This document shows positions 1-8,613 of a stretch of 64,000 nucleotides of DNA, piece by piece (position 1 is the first letter of the stretch; every line of letters begins with the position of its first letter). Source of the stretch: Xenorhabdus miraniensis (GTDB lineage: Bacteria > Pseudomonadota > Gammaproteobacteria > Enterobacterales > Enterobacteriaceae); NCBI RefSeq assembly GCF_002632615.1, contig NZ_NITZ01000001.1, forward strand, positions 1 to 64,000, in the 5' to 3' direction. The notes below the pieces were generated by a model. That model had not been told where the DNA came from. It made no database searches and was given only the letters and a program-made list of their open reading frames with translations. The translations under genes and the position numbers were made by a program.

Positions 1-1
1 T

Positions 2-277
2 GTTAATGGCTATTTTGATGCTTCGGCACAAATTGCAGCTAAAGTACTAGTAGCATTGGAATCTACAGAAAAAAGTATGGAGCTTGTGCTTTATCATGAT
101 GGCATTCAGGCATCAGCGAGTGTTAAATATGGAGTAGGTATTAAAACAAAAAAAAGTGATGATGAAATAGATAATAATGGAGAATTAAAACATGAAGACG
201 AACCTATTGAAAAAGATTGGATATTTCAAGAACCACTGCCAAAAGAAAAATCTCCTTACAGGATCTCTTTGGGGTAG
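2..277 (+). CDS. 3' end of an unrecognised protein (5' truncated by window edge)
   Basis: An open frame enters from the window start and ends at a TAG at 275-277. About 91 residues are visible. They begin VNGYFDASAQIAAKVLVALE, continue with a short beta-type stretch (LVLYHDGIQASASVKYGVGI), then a lysine/aspartate-rich tail. No internal start is needed because the frame is open to the window edge. I do not recognise the family. The following gene starts inside this one (overlap of about 86 nt), which suggests an operon. Tight overlaps of this kind are common in polymorphic-toxin or type VI effector loci, but nothing here proves that. Confidence 0.55.
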   Translation, partial: VNGYFDASAQIAAKVLVALESTEKSMELVLYHDGIQASASVKYGVGIKTKKSDDEIDNNGELKHEDEPIEKDWIFQEPLPKEKSPYRISLG

Positions 278-1172
278 CTTATTATTTCTTACATTACTTA
301 TTATAATAAAAACAGCATCAGGAAAATCAATAATTATGGAACATAAATATCTAGTCTCATTTAATACGCATCGTAGCCTATGTGCATTAAAAGTAAATGA
401 AATATTAATATTGGAAAATACCTCTTCACGAACAGGAACGGAATCTAGCGGTTATAATATATCGGCTTTTTTAGAAAATGGTTCTAATACTATCAAATTA
501 CTTATGGGTCGTAAGTCATTTGACAAAAACACCGAAAAATTCCATCCAGAATCATGGTGTGAAGTAACAATCAAAAAAATAGCTTCTCATGATGAACAAG
601 GAGAGGTGATCAGTAATATCAAATTAACTGTAGATGATAACGGAAACGTTATAACGAAAAACTCAATAAATTCGAATGAAAGGTTTGATTATGCAAATAT
701 GTCAACAAAGAAAGGAGAAAAGAATTTATTTGCGGCTCAAAAAACATTCTCAGTAAATAGTTTACCAAATTGGATGTGGACAAAAGCGCAACCAGTCACT
801 GAGAATGATTTACCTGCCATAAAAGCATTTTATCAAGAGATCAGTAATGCTTTTGCTCATCGTGATTTGGATAAGGTATGGAAAATGAGCCAGCCAGCAT
901 GGGAAGAATGGGCTATAGCAGATAATAGTAGCGCCAAAATATTTTTTGATTCGATGGACTTTGAAGAAGATATAAATGATAAATCTGTTATTAAAGAACC
1001 TGATTGGAAAATATATAAACTGGTTAGTTATAAAAATGGTCGCTTATTCCGTCTGGAAAAAGGTGCATTTGGTTTTTCTCCTATTATTTTTCATAACAAG
1101 GAAAATGGGGAGGATACCACCTATGGCCCCTACTTATCCATTATCAATGGTAAAATCGTTATCTCTAGGTAA
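192..1172 (+). CDS. membrane-anchored protein of unknown function
   Basis: 326 residues. ATG 192 has a GGAGA about 9 nt upstream and lies inside the preceding gene. One hydrophobic segment at about residues 24-43 (GSLWGSLLFLTLLIII) should anchor the N terminus, leaving a large polar, AT-biased domain outside the cytoplasm. Two cysteines are visible in the soluble part (near residues 64 and 123). The C-terminal half begins with a helical stretch (PAIKAFYQEISNAFAHRDLDKVW) like helix-based domains of accessory secreted or immunity proteins, but I cannot assign a family. The overlap with the upstream gene implies co-expression. A hairpin lies just downstream. Existence as a gene is likely; function is unknown. 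Confidence 0.6.
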   Translation: MKTNLLKKIGYFKNHCQKKNLLTGSLWGSLLFLTLLIIIKTASGKSIIMEHKYLVSFNTHRSLCALKVNEILILENTSSRTGTESSGYNISAFLENGSNTIKLLMGRKSFDKNTEKFHPESWCEVTIKKIASHDEQGEVISNIKLTVDDNGNVITKNSINSNERFDYANMSTKKGEKNLFAAQKTFSVNSLPNWMWTKAQPVTENDLPAIKAFYQEISNAFAHRDLDKVWKMSQPAWEEWAIADNSSAKIFFDSMDFEEDINDKSVIKEPDWKIYKLVSYKNGRLFRLEKGAFGFSPIIFHNKENGEDTTYGPYLSIINGKIVISR

Positions 1173-1180
1173 TTAATTTA

Positions 1181-1219
1181 ATTAGGCTAATCAGATTTAA
1201 AAACTCTGGTTAGCCTAAT
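1181..1219 (+). terminator. hairpin after the 192-1172 gene
   Basis: ATTAGGCTAA at 1181-1190 pairs perfectly with TTAGCCTAAT at 1210-1219, 9 nt past the stop codon. The inner bases CAGA/CTGG add little. No clear T-run follows, so this could be a weak terminator or an mRNA-stabilising structure. Confidence 0.45.
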
Positions 1220-1314
1220 TCCTCGCAATGAAAAATTAATCATTCAAAAAATAAAAAAATTAATAAGTTAGAGTAAATTATCAGAGTTGAATACATCATG
1301 AAATTAGAATTAGG

Positions 1315-2097
1315 TCATGATACCAATTTATTGATAGTGATGAGTGATGAATGTTTAAATAATACCCCATGACCCTGTCATGTATTACTATGGATTTTGA
1401 AAAAGACAACGTCTTGCGAGTCAGTCTTGCTAAGTGTTGACGAAGATTCAGATTATGTCTCTCTATGCGCTATGCGTTGTGTATAACGCTTACTGACCAC
1501 ATGCAGTTTCCCCGCCAGGGTTTTTTCATCGCTTCTCCAGCCATCGGTCATAGAGCTCACAATGTTGAAGGGAGCCAATAGCACCATCAGACGCATCAAT
1601 GTCTTCTTTGTTCTTGGGCCAAAAACGTGGGCGATCACTTTCCGTCTGATCCGGTCGTCAGCATAAAAGAGCCAACGGGGGCTGATTCTTTGACTTCACG
1701 TACGACCACTGCTCATCCATTTCGCAACAGACAACCACTTCAGTGCCGGGAGCAATGGCTTTTGTTACCGATTTGGGTCTGAGCTTTTTAAATGGAGAAG
1801 GACCGTATTCAGACCAATCCCCATCACACGTGCTGTCACCCGGCATCCCATTCCATTCATGACCATATCGACGATTTGCTGATGTGTACCGGGACGACAA
1901 GCGGCATAAGTGAATTCCCGTTGCCAAGAATGACGGCAGGACTGGCAAAGATAACGTTGATGACCAGAGCGAGAGCGCCCATTACGGTGGATCCCTTTAA
2001 CTGCACAACAAGATGGGCAGGTCACATCAATCTTTGCCATCTGAATGTTCTCCAAATAGACATACTATACATGATTCAACACATGTTATGGTCATGA
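1315..2097 (-). mobile_element. IS1-family insertion sequence, decayed (insAB pseudogene)
   Basis: Read leftwards. InsA starts at ATG 2040 ([11 protein letters not shown], with the Cys-rich zinc-finger-like N terminus and QRYLCQSC). InsB residues (VVVCCEMDEQWSYV, then [36 protein letters not shown]) follow. The InsB frame is broken twice. A five-G run at 1677-1681 appears to carry one extra base. A 7-bp tandem duplication (cgcatag) near 1460-1475 shifts the frame again, after which the normal tail ([25 protein letters not shown]) can still be read. Imperfect ends resemble GGTCATGATACCA on the left and TGTCATGACCA (reverse complement) on the right. Length of about 780 bp fits IS1 (768 bp). No convincing target duplication was seen, so the copy is inactive. 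Confidence 0.8.
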
Positions 2098-2349
2098 CAT
2101 GTGTTGAAGCCAATCCATTGATAACCACCCCGTTTCAAAATTGTTTTTCCTGTCCAATATCACTATAGGGATTGTGGTGTCGCCCGATATAAAACACGGA
2201 GCAATCTGATATCAAATGACGAACAAACCAGATTTGCGTTCACAGAATGATAAAAATTAGCTCATCGTTTGATATTCTTTACTACCTGCCCTCCTTTTAA
2301 ATATCTATCTGTATGTTGGAACCCCGATTATTTGCACGCGGGACAGATA

Positions 2350-2610
2350 AAGAGAAGGGAGTTAGGACAGAGAATTTGTCTCTGTTTGTCACTGCGGGAA
2401 GGCGTACAGCCACTTTCTCTGAATGATGTAGCGCAGTTTTTGCAGTCATATGGATTAGAACAGCACAAGTTACCAGAATATCTTTGCCATTTCAGTCAAT
2501 TACCTTTTAGCCCCGCAGATAAAGTTGATAAACCTACTCTTTGTAATATGTTATCAGAATTGGACCAAGACCCTTGTATTGAAAATAAATCAGTGCGTCA
2601 GAGGAGGTAA
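2350..2610 (+). pseudogene. C-terminal remnant of an AMP-forming (acyl/aryl-AMP) ligase
   Basis: The readable frame RRELGQRICLCLSLREGV... followed by LPEYLCHFSQLPFSPADKVDK matches the C-terminal lobe of adenylate-forming ligases, where the usual pattern is G-E-R-I-C-A-F-V-x-L-R-E-G and LPxTxxGKIDK. The 5' part with the AMP-binding motifs is absent, so only about 80 of some 540 residues remain. The frame ends in a TAA next to the ribosome binding site of the next gene, so the two were once translated together. With the following MFS gene and the broken AraC-type regulator it may be the relic of a siderophore locus of the yersiniabactin or pyochelin kind; that part is inference. Confidence 0.55.
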
Positions 2611-2616
2611 TTGTAT

Positions 2617-3804
2617 ATGGCGATTCAAAATGAAGCCCATAATAAAAAGACAGAGCTATCGCTGGGGTTTATTTTAGTGCTGGCGATGGCACTGCCTATG
2701 CTGATTCTTTATGCTAGTGGAGCATTAGCGCCCTTTATGTTACAGGAGGGTGAGATTGACCGCGAACTCCTGGGGGGATTTACGCTAGCAACATTTGGTG
2801 TAGCTGCTATTTTATCCTTACCCGCTGGAAGATGGGTGAAAAAATTAGGTATTCGTTGGGCAAGTATTACGTTGTTTTTGTTCACTGGTGGAGCATTTGC
2901 AGCATTGGTTCTGGCAAATCATCCTTGGCTGATGATACTGGCAATAGCAGTCTGCGGTATTGCGCAAGCTTTGGCAAATCCAATGACCAATCAGGCCATT
3001 GCGACTCAGGTGATACCTACACATAAATCGTTCATGGTGGGATTAAAGCAATCTGGAGTTCAACTCTCCGCATTGGTAGCAGGGACGATTTTGCCATGGA
3101 TTGCAGCACAATGGGGATGGCGGGTAGCGTTAGGTGCTATTGTTCCAGTGTGCCTGTTCATGGCGATTTTAGCTGCGATCCGTGACTGGCAGCCAAAAGT
3201 GACTGTTCCACAGATAAAATCCCGCAAGACAGCACAATTGAACACCATAAGTATGCTGATGTTAATGCAGGGTTGTGTTGGTATTGTGTTGGCCGCCTTT
3301 ATTACCCAAGTACCGATGTTTGCTTCTCAATTGGGAATGCCTCTTAGCCAGGCTGCATTTCTTGTCACGCTATTCGGGTTGATGGGCTGGGTCTCTCGTT
3401 TGGTGCTGACGCCTCTGGCAAGCCGCTTTAAGCAGGAATCCGATTTATTGGCTTTATTGTTTGTATTCGCATTTCTCGCCTTACTCGCGACATTTAATGC
3501 CTCCGCACAAAACCTCTGGCTGGTTTATGTCGGGGTGATTGGGATTGGCTGTACGCTTGTAGCAACCAATGCTTTGGCGATGTCTATGATTCTGCATCAT
3601 GATTGTTTTGGTGAGATACCCACAGCATCTGGACGAGTTTCCTTTGTATTTTTTGGCGGGCTAGCATTGGGATCATTGCTTTTCCAATGGGTGGTGGCTT
3701 ATTTCGGATCGACATGGGCGGGAGTGGTATTCATGTTGATACTATTAAGCTTCAGTTTTCTTGCAGTGCTCCGTTTGCGCTGGTCTTTGTCACAGATGAT
3801 GTAA
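2617..3804 (+). CDS. major facilitator superfamily transporter
   Basis: 395 residues from ATG 2617. GAGGAGG at about 2602-2608 is correctly spaced for this ATG, while the in-frame TTG at 2611 is too close. About 12 hydrophobic segments alternate with charged loops, and the loop AGRWVKKLGIRW at about residues 70-81 is the MFS loop 2-3 motif. The protein is full length and appears intact between broken neighbours. Known relatives with this shape include CynX/NimT-type transporters and YbtX-like proteins of siderophore clusters; the substrate cannot be read from sequence. The stop of the AMP-ligase remnant overlaps its ribosome binding site, which points to a former operon. Confidence 0.75.
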   Translation: MAIQNEAHNKKTELSLGFILVLAMALPMLILYASGALAPFMLQEGEIDRELLGGFTLATFGVAAILSLPAGRWVKKLGIRWASITLFLFTGGAFAALVLANHPWLMILAIAVCGIAQALANPMTNQAIATQVIPTHKSFMVGLKQSGVQLSALVAGTILPWIAAQWGWRVALGAIVPVCLFMAILAAIRDWQPKVTVPQIKSRKTAQLNTISMLMLMQGCVGIVLAAFITQVPMFASQLGMPLSQAAFLVTLFGLMGWVSRLVLTPLASRFKQESDLLALLFVFAFLALLATFNASAQNLWLVYVGVIGIGCTLVATNALAMSMILHHDCFGEIPTASGRVSFVFFGGLALGSLLFQWVVAYFGSTWAGVVFMLILLSFSFLAVLRLRWSLSQMM

Positions 3805-3820
3805 GCAGAAGGCACTCATT

Positions 3821-4057
3821 ATGCGCTTCGATTACCAGAGGTTGATTCATAAACTGGCAATGTCTGTGGCTAAGATTGAGAAACAGATTGCTCCCCGTTT
3901 TCCTTTATATTGACTTATCGATAGTCCGTCATGGGTGACGTCGTCTCGTGGCTCTTGGGTTGCCGGATTCTGGACGGGGAGTTGTTGGCTAGCGGGTTAT
4001 TTCTCAAATCATCCTACTTTGATATCCCGTACCCAATTCCGTTGGGATAAAATTTGA
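3821..4057 (+). pseudogene. fragment resembling glycoside hydrolase family 88 (unsaturated glucuronyl hydrolase)
   Basis: An ATG 16 nt after the MFS stop opens a frame MRFDYQRLIHKLAMSVAKIE, with a TGA after 30 residues. Reading on through the stop gives SWVTSSRGSWVAGFWTG followed by CWLAGY. The spacing of W, G, W, GFW-G and WL residues matches the conserved N-terminal sugar-binding strip of GH88-like enzymes. Nothing recognisable remains of the catalytic core, and further stops follow. It would be a cytoplasmic hydrolase remnant. Confidence 0.4.
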
Positions 4058-4676
4058 TAACAACATGTGTCTGAATGATTTTTTGAGGTGATGGAAATAG
4101 ATTGCCCGAGAGGAAGTAACCAGTGTGAAATGAGTTCTAGTGTCCTGCCCTCTGCTTTTATCCGATCAAAGGGGGTTCTAATGGGTTCTCGACCAGAGGA
4201 GCAATCCATTCATCATTATCCTGTTGTATTGCCACATGGGACACCTCCAGATTAAAGATTGACATAAGTTGTTCATCATTAGCTGAAAAGGCGCGTTTTA
4301 AACGTTCTGTAGGAAATTTGAGAACGGCCATTTCATGTCGGAGATTCGGTGTGCTAAGGCGATATAATGCAGGGTTATGAAGATGATGAAGATTAAATAA
4401 CCAAATATCTCCTGCACTGATCGTGTGGTTTAGTTGTGTTGCTGAGAGACCCAGATGACTTTTCCCTTTCAGGCCAAAGATCATAAGAGTCGTGTCACAA
4501 AGATAGTTGCTCTTAGAAAACAGAGGTTCTTTTCCATAATAGTAACTTTTGGTGAAGTAAATTTCTTTACCAATATTAAAGCAACGAAAGTTACTTTGTC
4601 CCTGTTGTTTTGGGAGATAAATATTGTACCAACCCATATTCCGGCATTCTGAATCGGAATGCAATTTTTGTGTCAC
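4009..4676 (-). pseudogene. AraC-family regulator, frameshifted and truncated
   Basis: 172 residues read cleanly leftwards from ATG 4676. They show a cupin-like sensor half (LMIFGLKGKSHLGLS, then an ISAGDIWLFNL strip), as in PchR/YbtA-type siderophore-responsive AraC regulators. The frame stops shortly after a five-base G run at 4171-4175. Skipping one base restores the AraC linker FDRIKAEGRTLELISHWLL. The two helix-turn-helix motifs that should follow are not recognisable before about 4009. It is therefore a recent frameshift on top of an older C-terminal loss, and DNA binding should be lost. Upstream (4690-4790) is AT-rich with a weak Fur-like stretch near 4753-4780. Confidence 0.6.
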
Positions 4677-5015
4677 AAGATTGACTTGACAATCAATAGG
4701 TTGTTTTTTTAGTTGATTTTTTTGAAATCACATTCATCGTTTTAGCTCATCATAAATGATCATAAGAATTATTACACATTGTTGACAAACCTCGTTGAAA
4801 ATAACGGAGTTTGTCAGCTTGGTCTATAATTACTGCATCACTGATCATCTTCAATTGAAAGGAAGAAAAGAGGATTTGAAGTTGATGTTAATTTGTGTCT
4901 TGAAGTTGACGTTGACGTAATTGTAAATGTCGGTCGTCTTTCGATGTGAGCTGTTAACTACTGTGAAATTAACCCATCCCGGTGGTCGTTGCCGTCGGGC
5001 GATAAAGGGGGAGGC
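4677..5015. other. intergenic region between divergent AraC remnant and permease
   Basis: AT-rich, no gene seen. It holds two imperfect copies of the theme gaagttgatgttaattt/gaagttgacgttgacgtaa (about 4878-4925) and a weak Fur-like run near 4753-4780. The base composition jumps to GC-rich at about 4980, where the permease segment begins. Confidence 0.4.
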
Positions 5016-6260
5016 ATGTCTTCTGATAATACCAGTATTTCTTCGGCGGTTGCCATCGAGAGGCGGACACCTGCACCCGGCAAGTCACTGAGTTTCCTCG
5101 AAGGGGTGGCGATGATAGTCGGCACCAACATCGGCGCTGGCGTGCTATCCATCGCCTACGCTTCAAGAAAAACCGGTTTTTTCCCGCTGCTGTTCTGGCT
5201 AGTACTAGTGGGCGTGCTGACCACCATCACCATGCTGTATGTCGCTGAATCCACCCTGCGCACCCGCGCTCACCTGCAACTCAGCGGGCTGGCGAAACGC
5301 TACGTCGGCGGTGTGGGTGCCTGGCTGATTTTCATTTCAGTGTGCATCAACAGCGTCGGTGCTCTGACCGCCTACATGACCGGCAGCGGCAAGCTGTTGC
5401 AGTCACTGTTGGGTGTCTCGCCGACAATTGGCAGCCTGCTGTTCTTCATGCCGGCGGCGGGAGTGCTGTATCTTGGTCTAAAGGCAATTGGTCGTGGCGA
5501 AAAATTTATTAGTATTGGCATGGTAGTGATGCTGCTGGTACTGGTGGCGGCGACACTGCTAAAAGACAGTACCCATATGTACCACCTGCTGGATGGCGAC
5601 TACCGCTTTATGGTACCAGTGTTCAATGTGGTGGTGTTTTGTTTCTCGGCGCAGTATATCGTGCCGGAAATGGCGCGCGGCTTTGCCTATAAGCCGGAAC
5701 AGCTACCGAAGGCGATTATCGTTGGTATGGTGGTGACCTTTATATTACTGGCAGCAGTGCCAATGTCAGTGATCGTGCTCAGCGGGCTGGACAACATCTC
5801 CGACGTGGCGACCATTTCCTGGGGCCAGGCGCTAGGGCAGTGGGCGTTCTTTTCCACCAACGTATTTGCACTGTGTGCAATGTTAACCTCTTACTGGGGG
5901 TTGGGCGGCAGCTTCCTGACCAATATCTTTGACAAATTCCAGTTGGGCAACGACGAGCAGCCATTGCGCCGTTTCGGCGTACTGTTGCTGGTAGTGGTGC
6001 CACCGTTCGTGCTGGCTTACAGTGGTCTGGTGTCGTTTGTTAACGCGTTGTATTTCGCAGGCGTATTCAGTGGAGTGATTCTGTCGATCATGCCAATACT
6101 GATCCTACGCGGCGCGCGTAAATACAGCGATCAGACTCCGCTCTGGCAGTGCAGCCAGATCACTCATCCACTGCTACAGATAAGTATCGTGTTGCTGTAT
6201 CTGGCCAGCGCGGTGTATGCCATCGCATCATTGCTAGGCTATCTGCCCTCTGGATGGTGA
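5016..6260 (+). CDS. aromatic/neutral amino-acid permease of the HAAAP family
   Basis: 414 residues from ATG 5016, which has GGGGGAGG 4-5 nt upstream; an in-frame TTG at 4989 has no such site. About 11 membrane segments. Residues 27-45 (SFLEGVAMIVGTNIGAGVL) are the conserved first helix of the Mtr/TnaB/TyrP-SdaC hydroxy and aromatic amino-acid permeases, which import tryptophan, tyrosine or serine/threonine with protons. The gene is clearly richer in G and C than its neighbours, with third-position C and G preferred. It also sits between the broken AraC gene and an IS6-family tail, so recent acquisition is likely. The exact substrate is unknown. Confidence 0.8.
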   Translation: MSSDNTSISSAVAIERRTPAPGKSLSFLEGVAMIVGTNIGAGVLSIAYASRKTGFFPLLFWLVLVGVLTTITMLYVAESTLRTRAHLQLSGLAKRYVGGVGAWLIFISVCINSVGALTAYMTGSGKLLQSLLGVSPTIGSLLFFMPAAGVLYLGLKAIGRGEKFISIGMVVMLLVLVAATLLKDSTHMYHLLDGDYRFMVPVFNVVVFCFSAQYIVPEMARGFAYKPEQLPKAIIVGMVVTFILLAAVPMSVIVLSGLDNISDVATISWGQALGQWAFFSTNVFALCAMLTSYWGLGGSFLTNIFDKFQLGNDEQPLRRFGVLLLVVVPPFVLAYSGLVSFVNALYFAGVFSGVILSIMPILILRGARKYSDQTPLWQCSQITHPLLQISIVLLYLASAVYAIASLLGYLPSGW

Positions 6261-6288
6261 TCTCAAGCGAAAGTGTGTTGATTGATTT

Positions 6289-6510
6289 TTATGTAGTCAG
6301 TTGGCAGAAGAAAGCTGTCGGGGAAATCGGGCATCCCGGTTCTTGCGGGTATTGTCCTTTACGCAACATACAGACCAGTTCAATTCCAGTTAACACGGTC
6401 TGGGCACGCCTGAAATTTTTGAATCCCAGCATGGGGCGTGTTCGCTGTTTGACATTGCGGTGAACTTGTTCAATCAGGTTATTGAGGTATTTATTCTGCC
6501 GGATGATAAT
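6289..6510 (-). mobile_element. IS6-family (IS26-like) transposase, C-terminal remnant
   Basis: Reading leftwards, the frame NKYLNNLIEQVHRNVKQRTR is followed by PMLGFKNFRRAQTVLTGIEL. This is the end of IS6-family transposases, after the last catalytic Glu (in NxIEQDHR, here IEQVHR). The catalytic N-terminal two thirds and both terminal repeats are missing or unrecognisable. The frame ends with TAA at 6289-6291. It marks the right edge of the GC-rich permease segment. Confidence 0.7.
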
Positions 6511-6728
6511 GAATAATAATGACTTCTTCCTTTGGCTTTCCCTTGTTTAAGTCGTCCACCACGATTTTATGCGCTCATTCTGATGATGGCTAACGGGCGG
6601 TTTTGGTGGGTAAACTCGCCCGTTTAATATAAGGGGTATTATTTTTACCTAAAATGTAACTGTGTCGCAAAATTGAAGCATCATTCCTCTATCAAATAAA
6701 AACGGATGAAAGATGATACTTAACACAA
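6511..6728. other. non-coding AT-rich stretch
   Basis: No credible gene. It may hold further degraded mobile-element sequence (a leftward LPTKTAR-like string near 6600) and the 3' untranslated end of the NSS transporter gene. Confidence 0.3.
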
Positions 6729-8042
6729 TCAAATAAGTCCGTGTACCAAAATCACCCCGATACATAAAGGACCGACATATCTCCATATAAACAGTAAACA
6801 CTGACGGTTCCGCGATGACATATTATCCGGTATTAGTGCATTGACTTTACGTGACCAGCCAAATACGAGGCAAATGATAATCCCGAACAATGGCATTAGG
6901 ACGTTGGAAGTAATAAAGTCCAGCATGTCGAAGATGGATTTTCCACCTAATGTGATGTGACTTAGAGGACCAAAAGATAACGAAACAGGGATCCCCATTA
7001 ACATAATCGATGCCGTGACTATTAAGCTTGTTTTACGACGCGACCATTGAAAACGCGTCTGAACATAAGCAACAATGTGCTCAAGTAGTGAAATCGATGA
7101 GGTCAGTGCGGCCATTAATAACAATAAAAAGAAAGTGACTGCCAAGATTGAGCCACCAGGAAGACTGGCGAAATAAATTGGCATCGTCATAAATGTTAAT
7201 CCGGGCCCCGCATTTGGTTTTAAGCCAGCAGCGGCCAAAGCAGGAAAAATCATCAGACCAGCCAATATACAAACCAAACAGGAGAGGATTACAACCCAGA
7301 TACTCGATTTGCCAATCCCTTTGTTATTAGGCAAATAGGAGCTGTACGTAATGTGGATACCCAAACCGATAGACAGTGAAAAAAATGCTAAGCCTAAGGC
7401 ATCTAAAACACCTTTTCCGGTCAAGCTACTGAAGTCTGGGTATAAGAATAATTTTAGCCCTTCTGATGAGCCAGGTAAACGGATGCCGACAATAATCAAC
7501 GCTATCATGATCAAGAATAACAGTGGCATCATGACCTTAACTGATTTTTCCAAACCTTTTTGCACACCAGATAATACCACGAAACAGGTTAGCCCTGAAA
7601 ATGCCAGATGGGCAATTATCGGCCACCATGGATTGCTGATGAAATTGGTAAAAATAGATGTCAGTTGAGAGATGTCTGTAATATTCAGCTTCCCTGTACT
7701 CGCCATCACCGTGTAACCTATGGTCCAACCACCGACAACACTGTAAAAGCTATAGATACACCATGAACTGAATATACCTATAAAGCCAACCCACCCCCAA
7801 TGTTTACCCAGTAATTTTTTAAACGCATTAACGGCCACTTCACCCGTACTGCTTCCCAGTATGTTTTCAGCTAACAGAACCGCTAGTCCAATCACAAAGC
7901 TAAACAATAAAAATACAACCAGAAATGCACCGCCACCATTTGTTGCTGAAACATATGAGAATTTCCAGATGGCACCAATGCCAACGGCAGATCCGGTTGC
8001 TGCTAATACGTGCCCCAGACGGGATGTCCATTGTTGACTCAT
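6729..8042 (-). CDS. sodium-dependent transporter, neurotransmitter:sodium symporter (NSS/SNF) family
   Basis: 437 residues. ATG 8042 follows a GGGGG run at 5 nt. The first helix carries the family signature (WTSRLGHVLAATGSAVGIGAIWKF; unwound GSAVGIGAIW region, residues about 17-26), which lines the Na+ and substrate site in LeuT-type carriers. About 11-12 membrane segments, typical bacterial length. It should import an amino acid or related small solute with sodium. It is transcribed alone, with no operon partner; the upstream 8043-8230 region is AT-rich. The substrate cannot be predicted from the helix sequence. Confidence 0.85.
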   Translation of the reverse strand: MSQQWTSRLGHVLAATGSAVGIGAIWKFSYVSATNGGGAFLVVFLLFSFVIGLAVLLAENILGSSTGEVAVNAFKKLLGKHWGWVGFIGIFSSWCIYSFYSVVGGWTIGYTVMASTGKLNITDISQLTSIFTNFISNPWWPIIAHLAFSGLTCFVVLSGVQKGLEKSVKVMMPLLFLIMIALIIVGIRLPGSSEGLKLFLYPDFSSLTGKGVLDALGLAFFSLSIGLGIHITYSSYLPNNKGIGKSSIWVVILSCLVCILAGLMIFPALAAAGLKPNAGPGLTFMTMPIYFASLPGGSILAVTFFLLLLMAALTSSISLLEHIVAYVQTRFQWSRRKTSLIVTASIMLMGIPVSLSFGPLSHITLGGKSIFDMLDFITSNVLMPLFGIIICLVFGWSRKVNALIPDNMSSRNRQCLLFIWRYVGPLCIGVILVHGLI

Positions 8043-8436
8043 GCTAACCCCCGAATAAATACAGTGTCAGCACATGTATCCAGGCCCAATGCCCAAATAT
8101 CTTTAGATAATAAACGGTATGTCATAATAATTGTTAACTTATTGTTGTAAAAATAATTGTACATGTAATAGTAACTATCACAACTACTTGAGTTTCCACT
8201 GGCGAAACTGGATTCTGATTTAACAGTCAATGATAAGCATCATATTCACTGATACTCGCAAGATACAGAATGATAGTGGTAATAACAGCTAGAATCGCCA
8301 ACAACTGCCCCAAGTAAAACGGTTAAGTGCTAAAAGGCATGCACCAACGCTTCCCCGATTACTTCACATGAACCTTTGAGGTAAGTGCAACAAGCCAACC
8401 TGATCCCATCAAGTACGCTCTGAGGATCTAAGGTGC
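8043..8436. other. intergenic region, no gene recognised
   Basis: Contains the leftward promoter region of the NSS transporter (AT-rich 8100-8170). From 8250 to 8430 lies sequence without a sound reading frame; on the minus strand a short hydrophobic string (LGQLLAILAVITTILYLA) can be read but has no start or context. Confidence 0.3.
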
Positions 8437-8610
8437 TAGGTACTGTTGACGTTTTGTGAGGAGTTATTGCACAGCATGATGATTTGGTATAATCGTTTTC
8501 GCCAAAAAATAACCAGACCTCACCATCATGCCGCGAACTATGTTAACAGATACACAATGGAAATTGCAGAGCCAGCTTAACCAGCTCTGCTTGTTTTTAT
8601 ACCCTATGAA
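8437..8610 (+). mobile_element. left-end remnant of an IS5-like element
   Basis: ATG 8529 begins MPRTMLTDTQWKLQSQL, which resembles the conserved start of IS5/IS1031-type transposases (MPRxMLTDxxW). A good -10 (TATAAT in ggtataatcg, near 8490) and a TTGACG upstream would be its promoter. The frame runs only about 30 residues before it meets the autotransporter 3' end, so the rest of the element is gone. A palindrome gcagagc...gctctgc followed by ttgttttt (8565-8600) lies inside it and could act as a rightward terminator. Confidence 0.4.
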
Positions 8611-8613
8611 TCA

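Noticed and set aside
8565..8600. Terminator for the protease autotransporter
   Set aside because: The palindrome is followed by T only on the plus strand, while the protease gene ends leftwards; it cannot serve that gene well.
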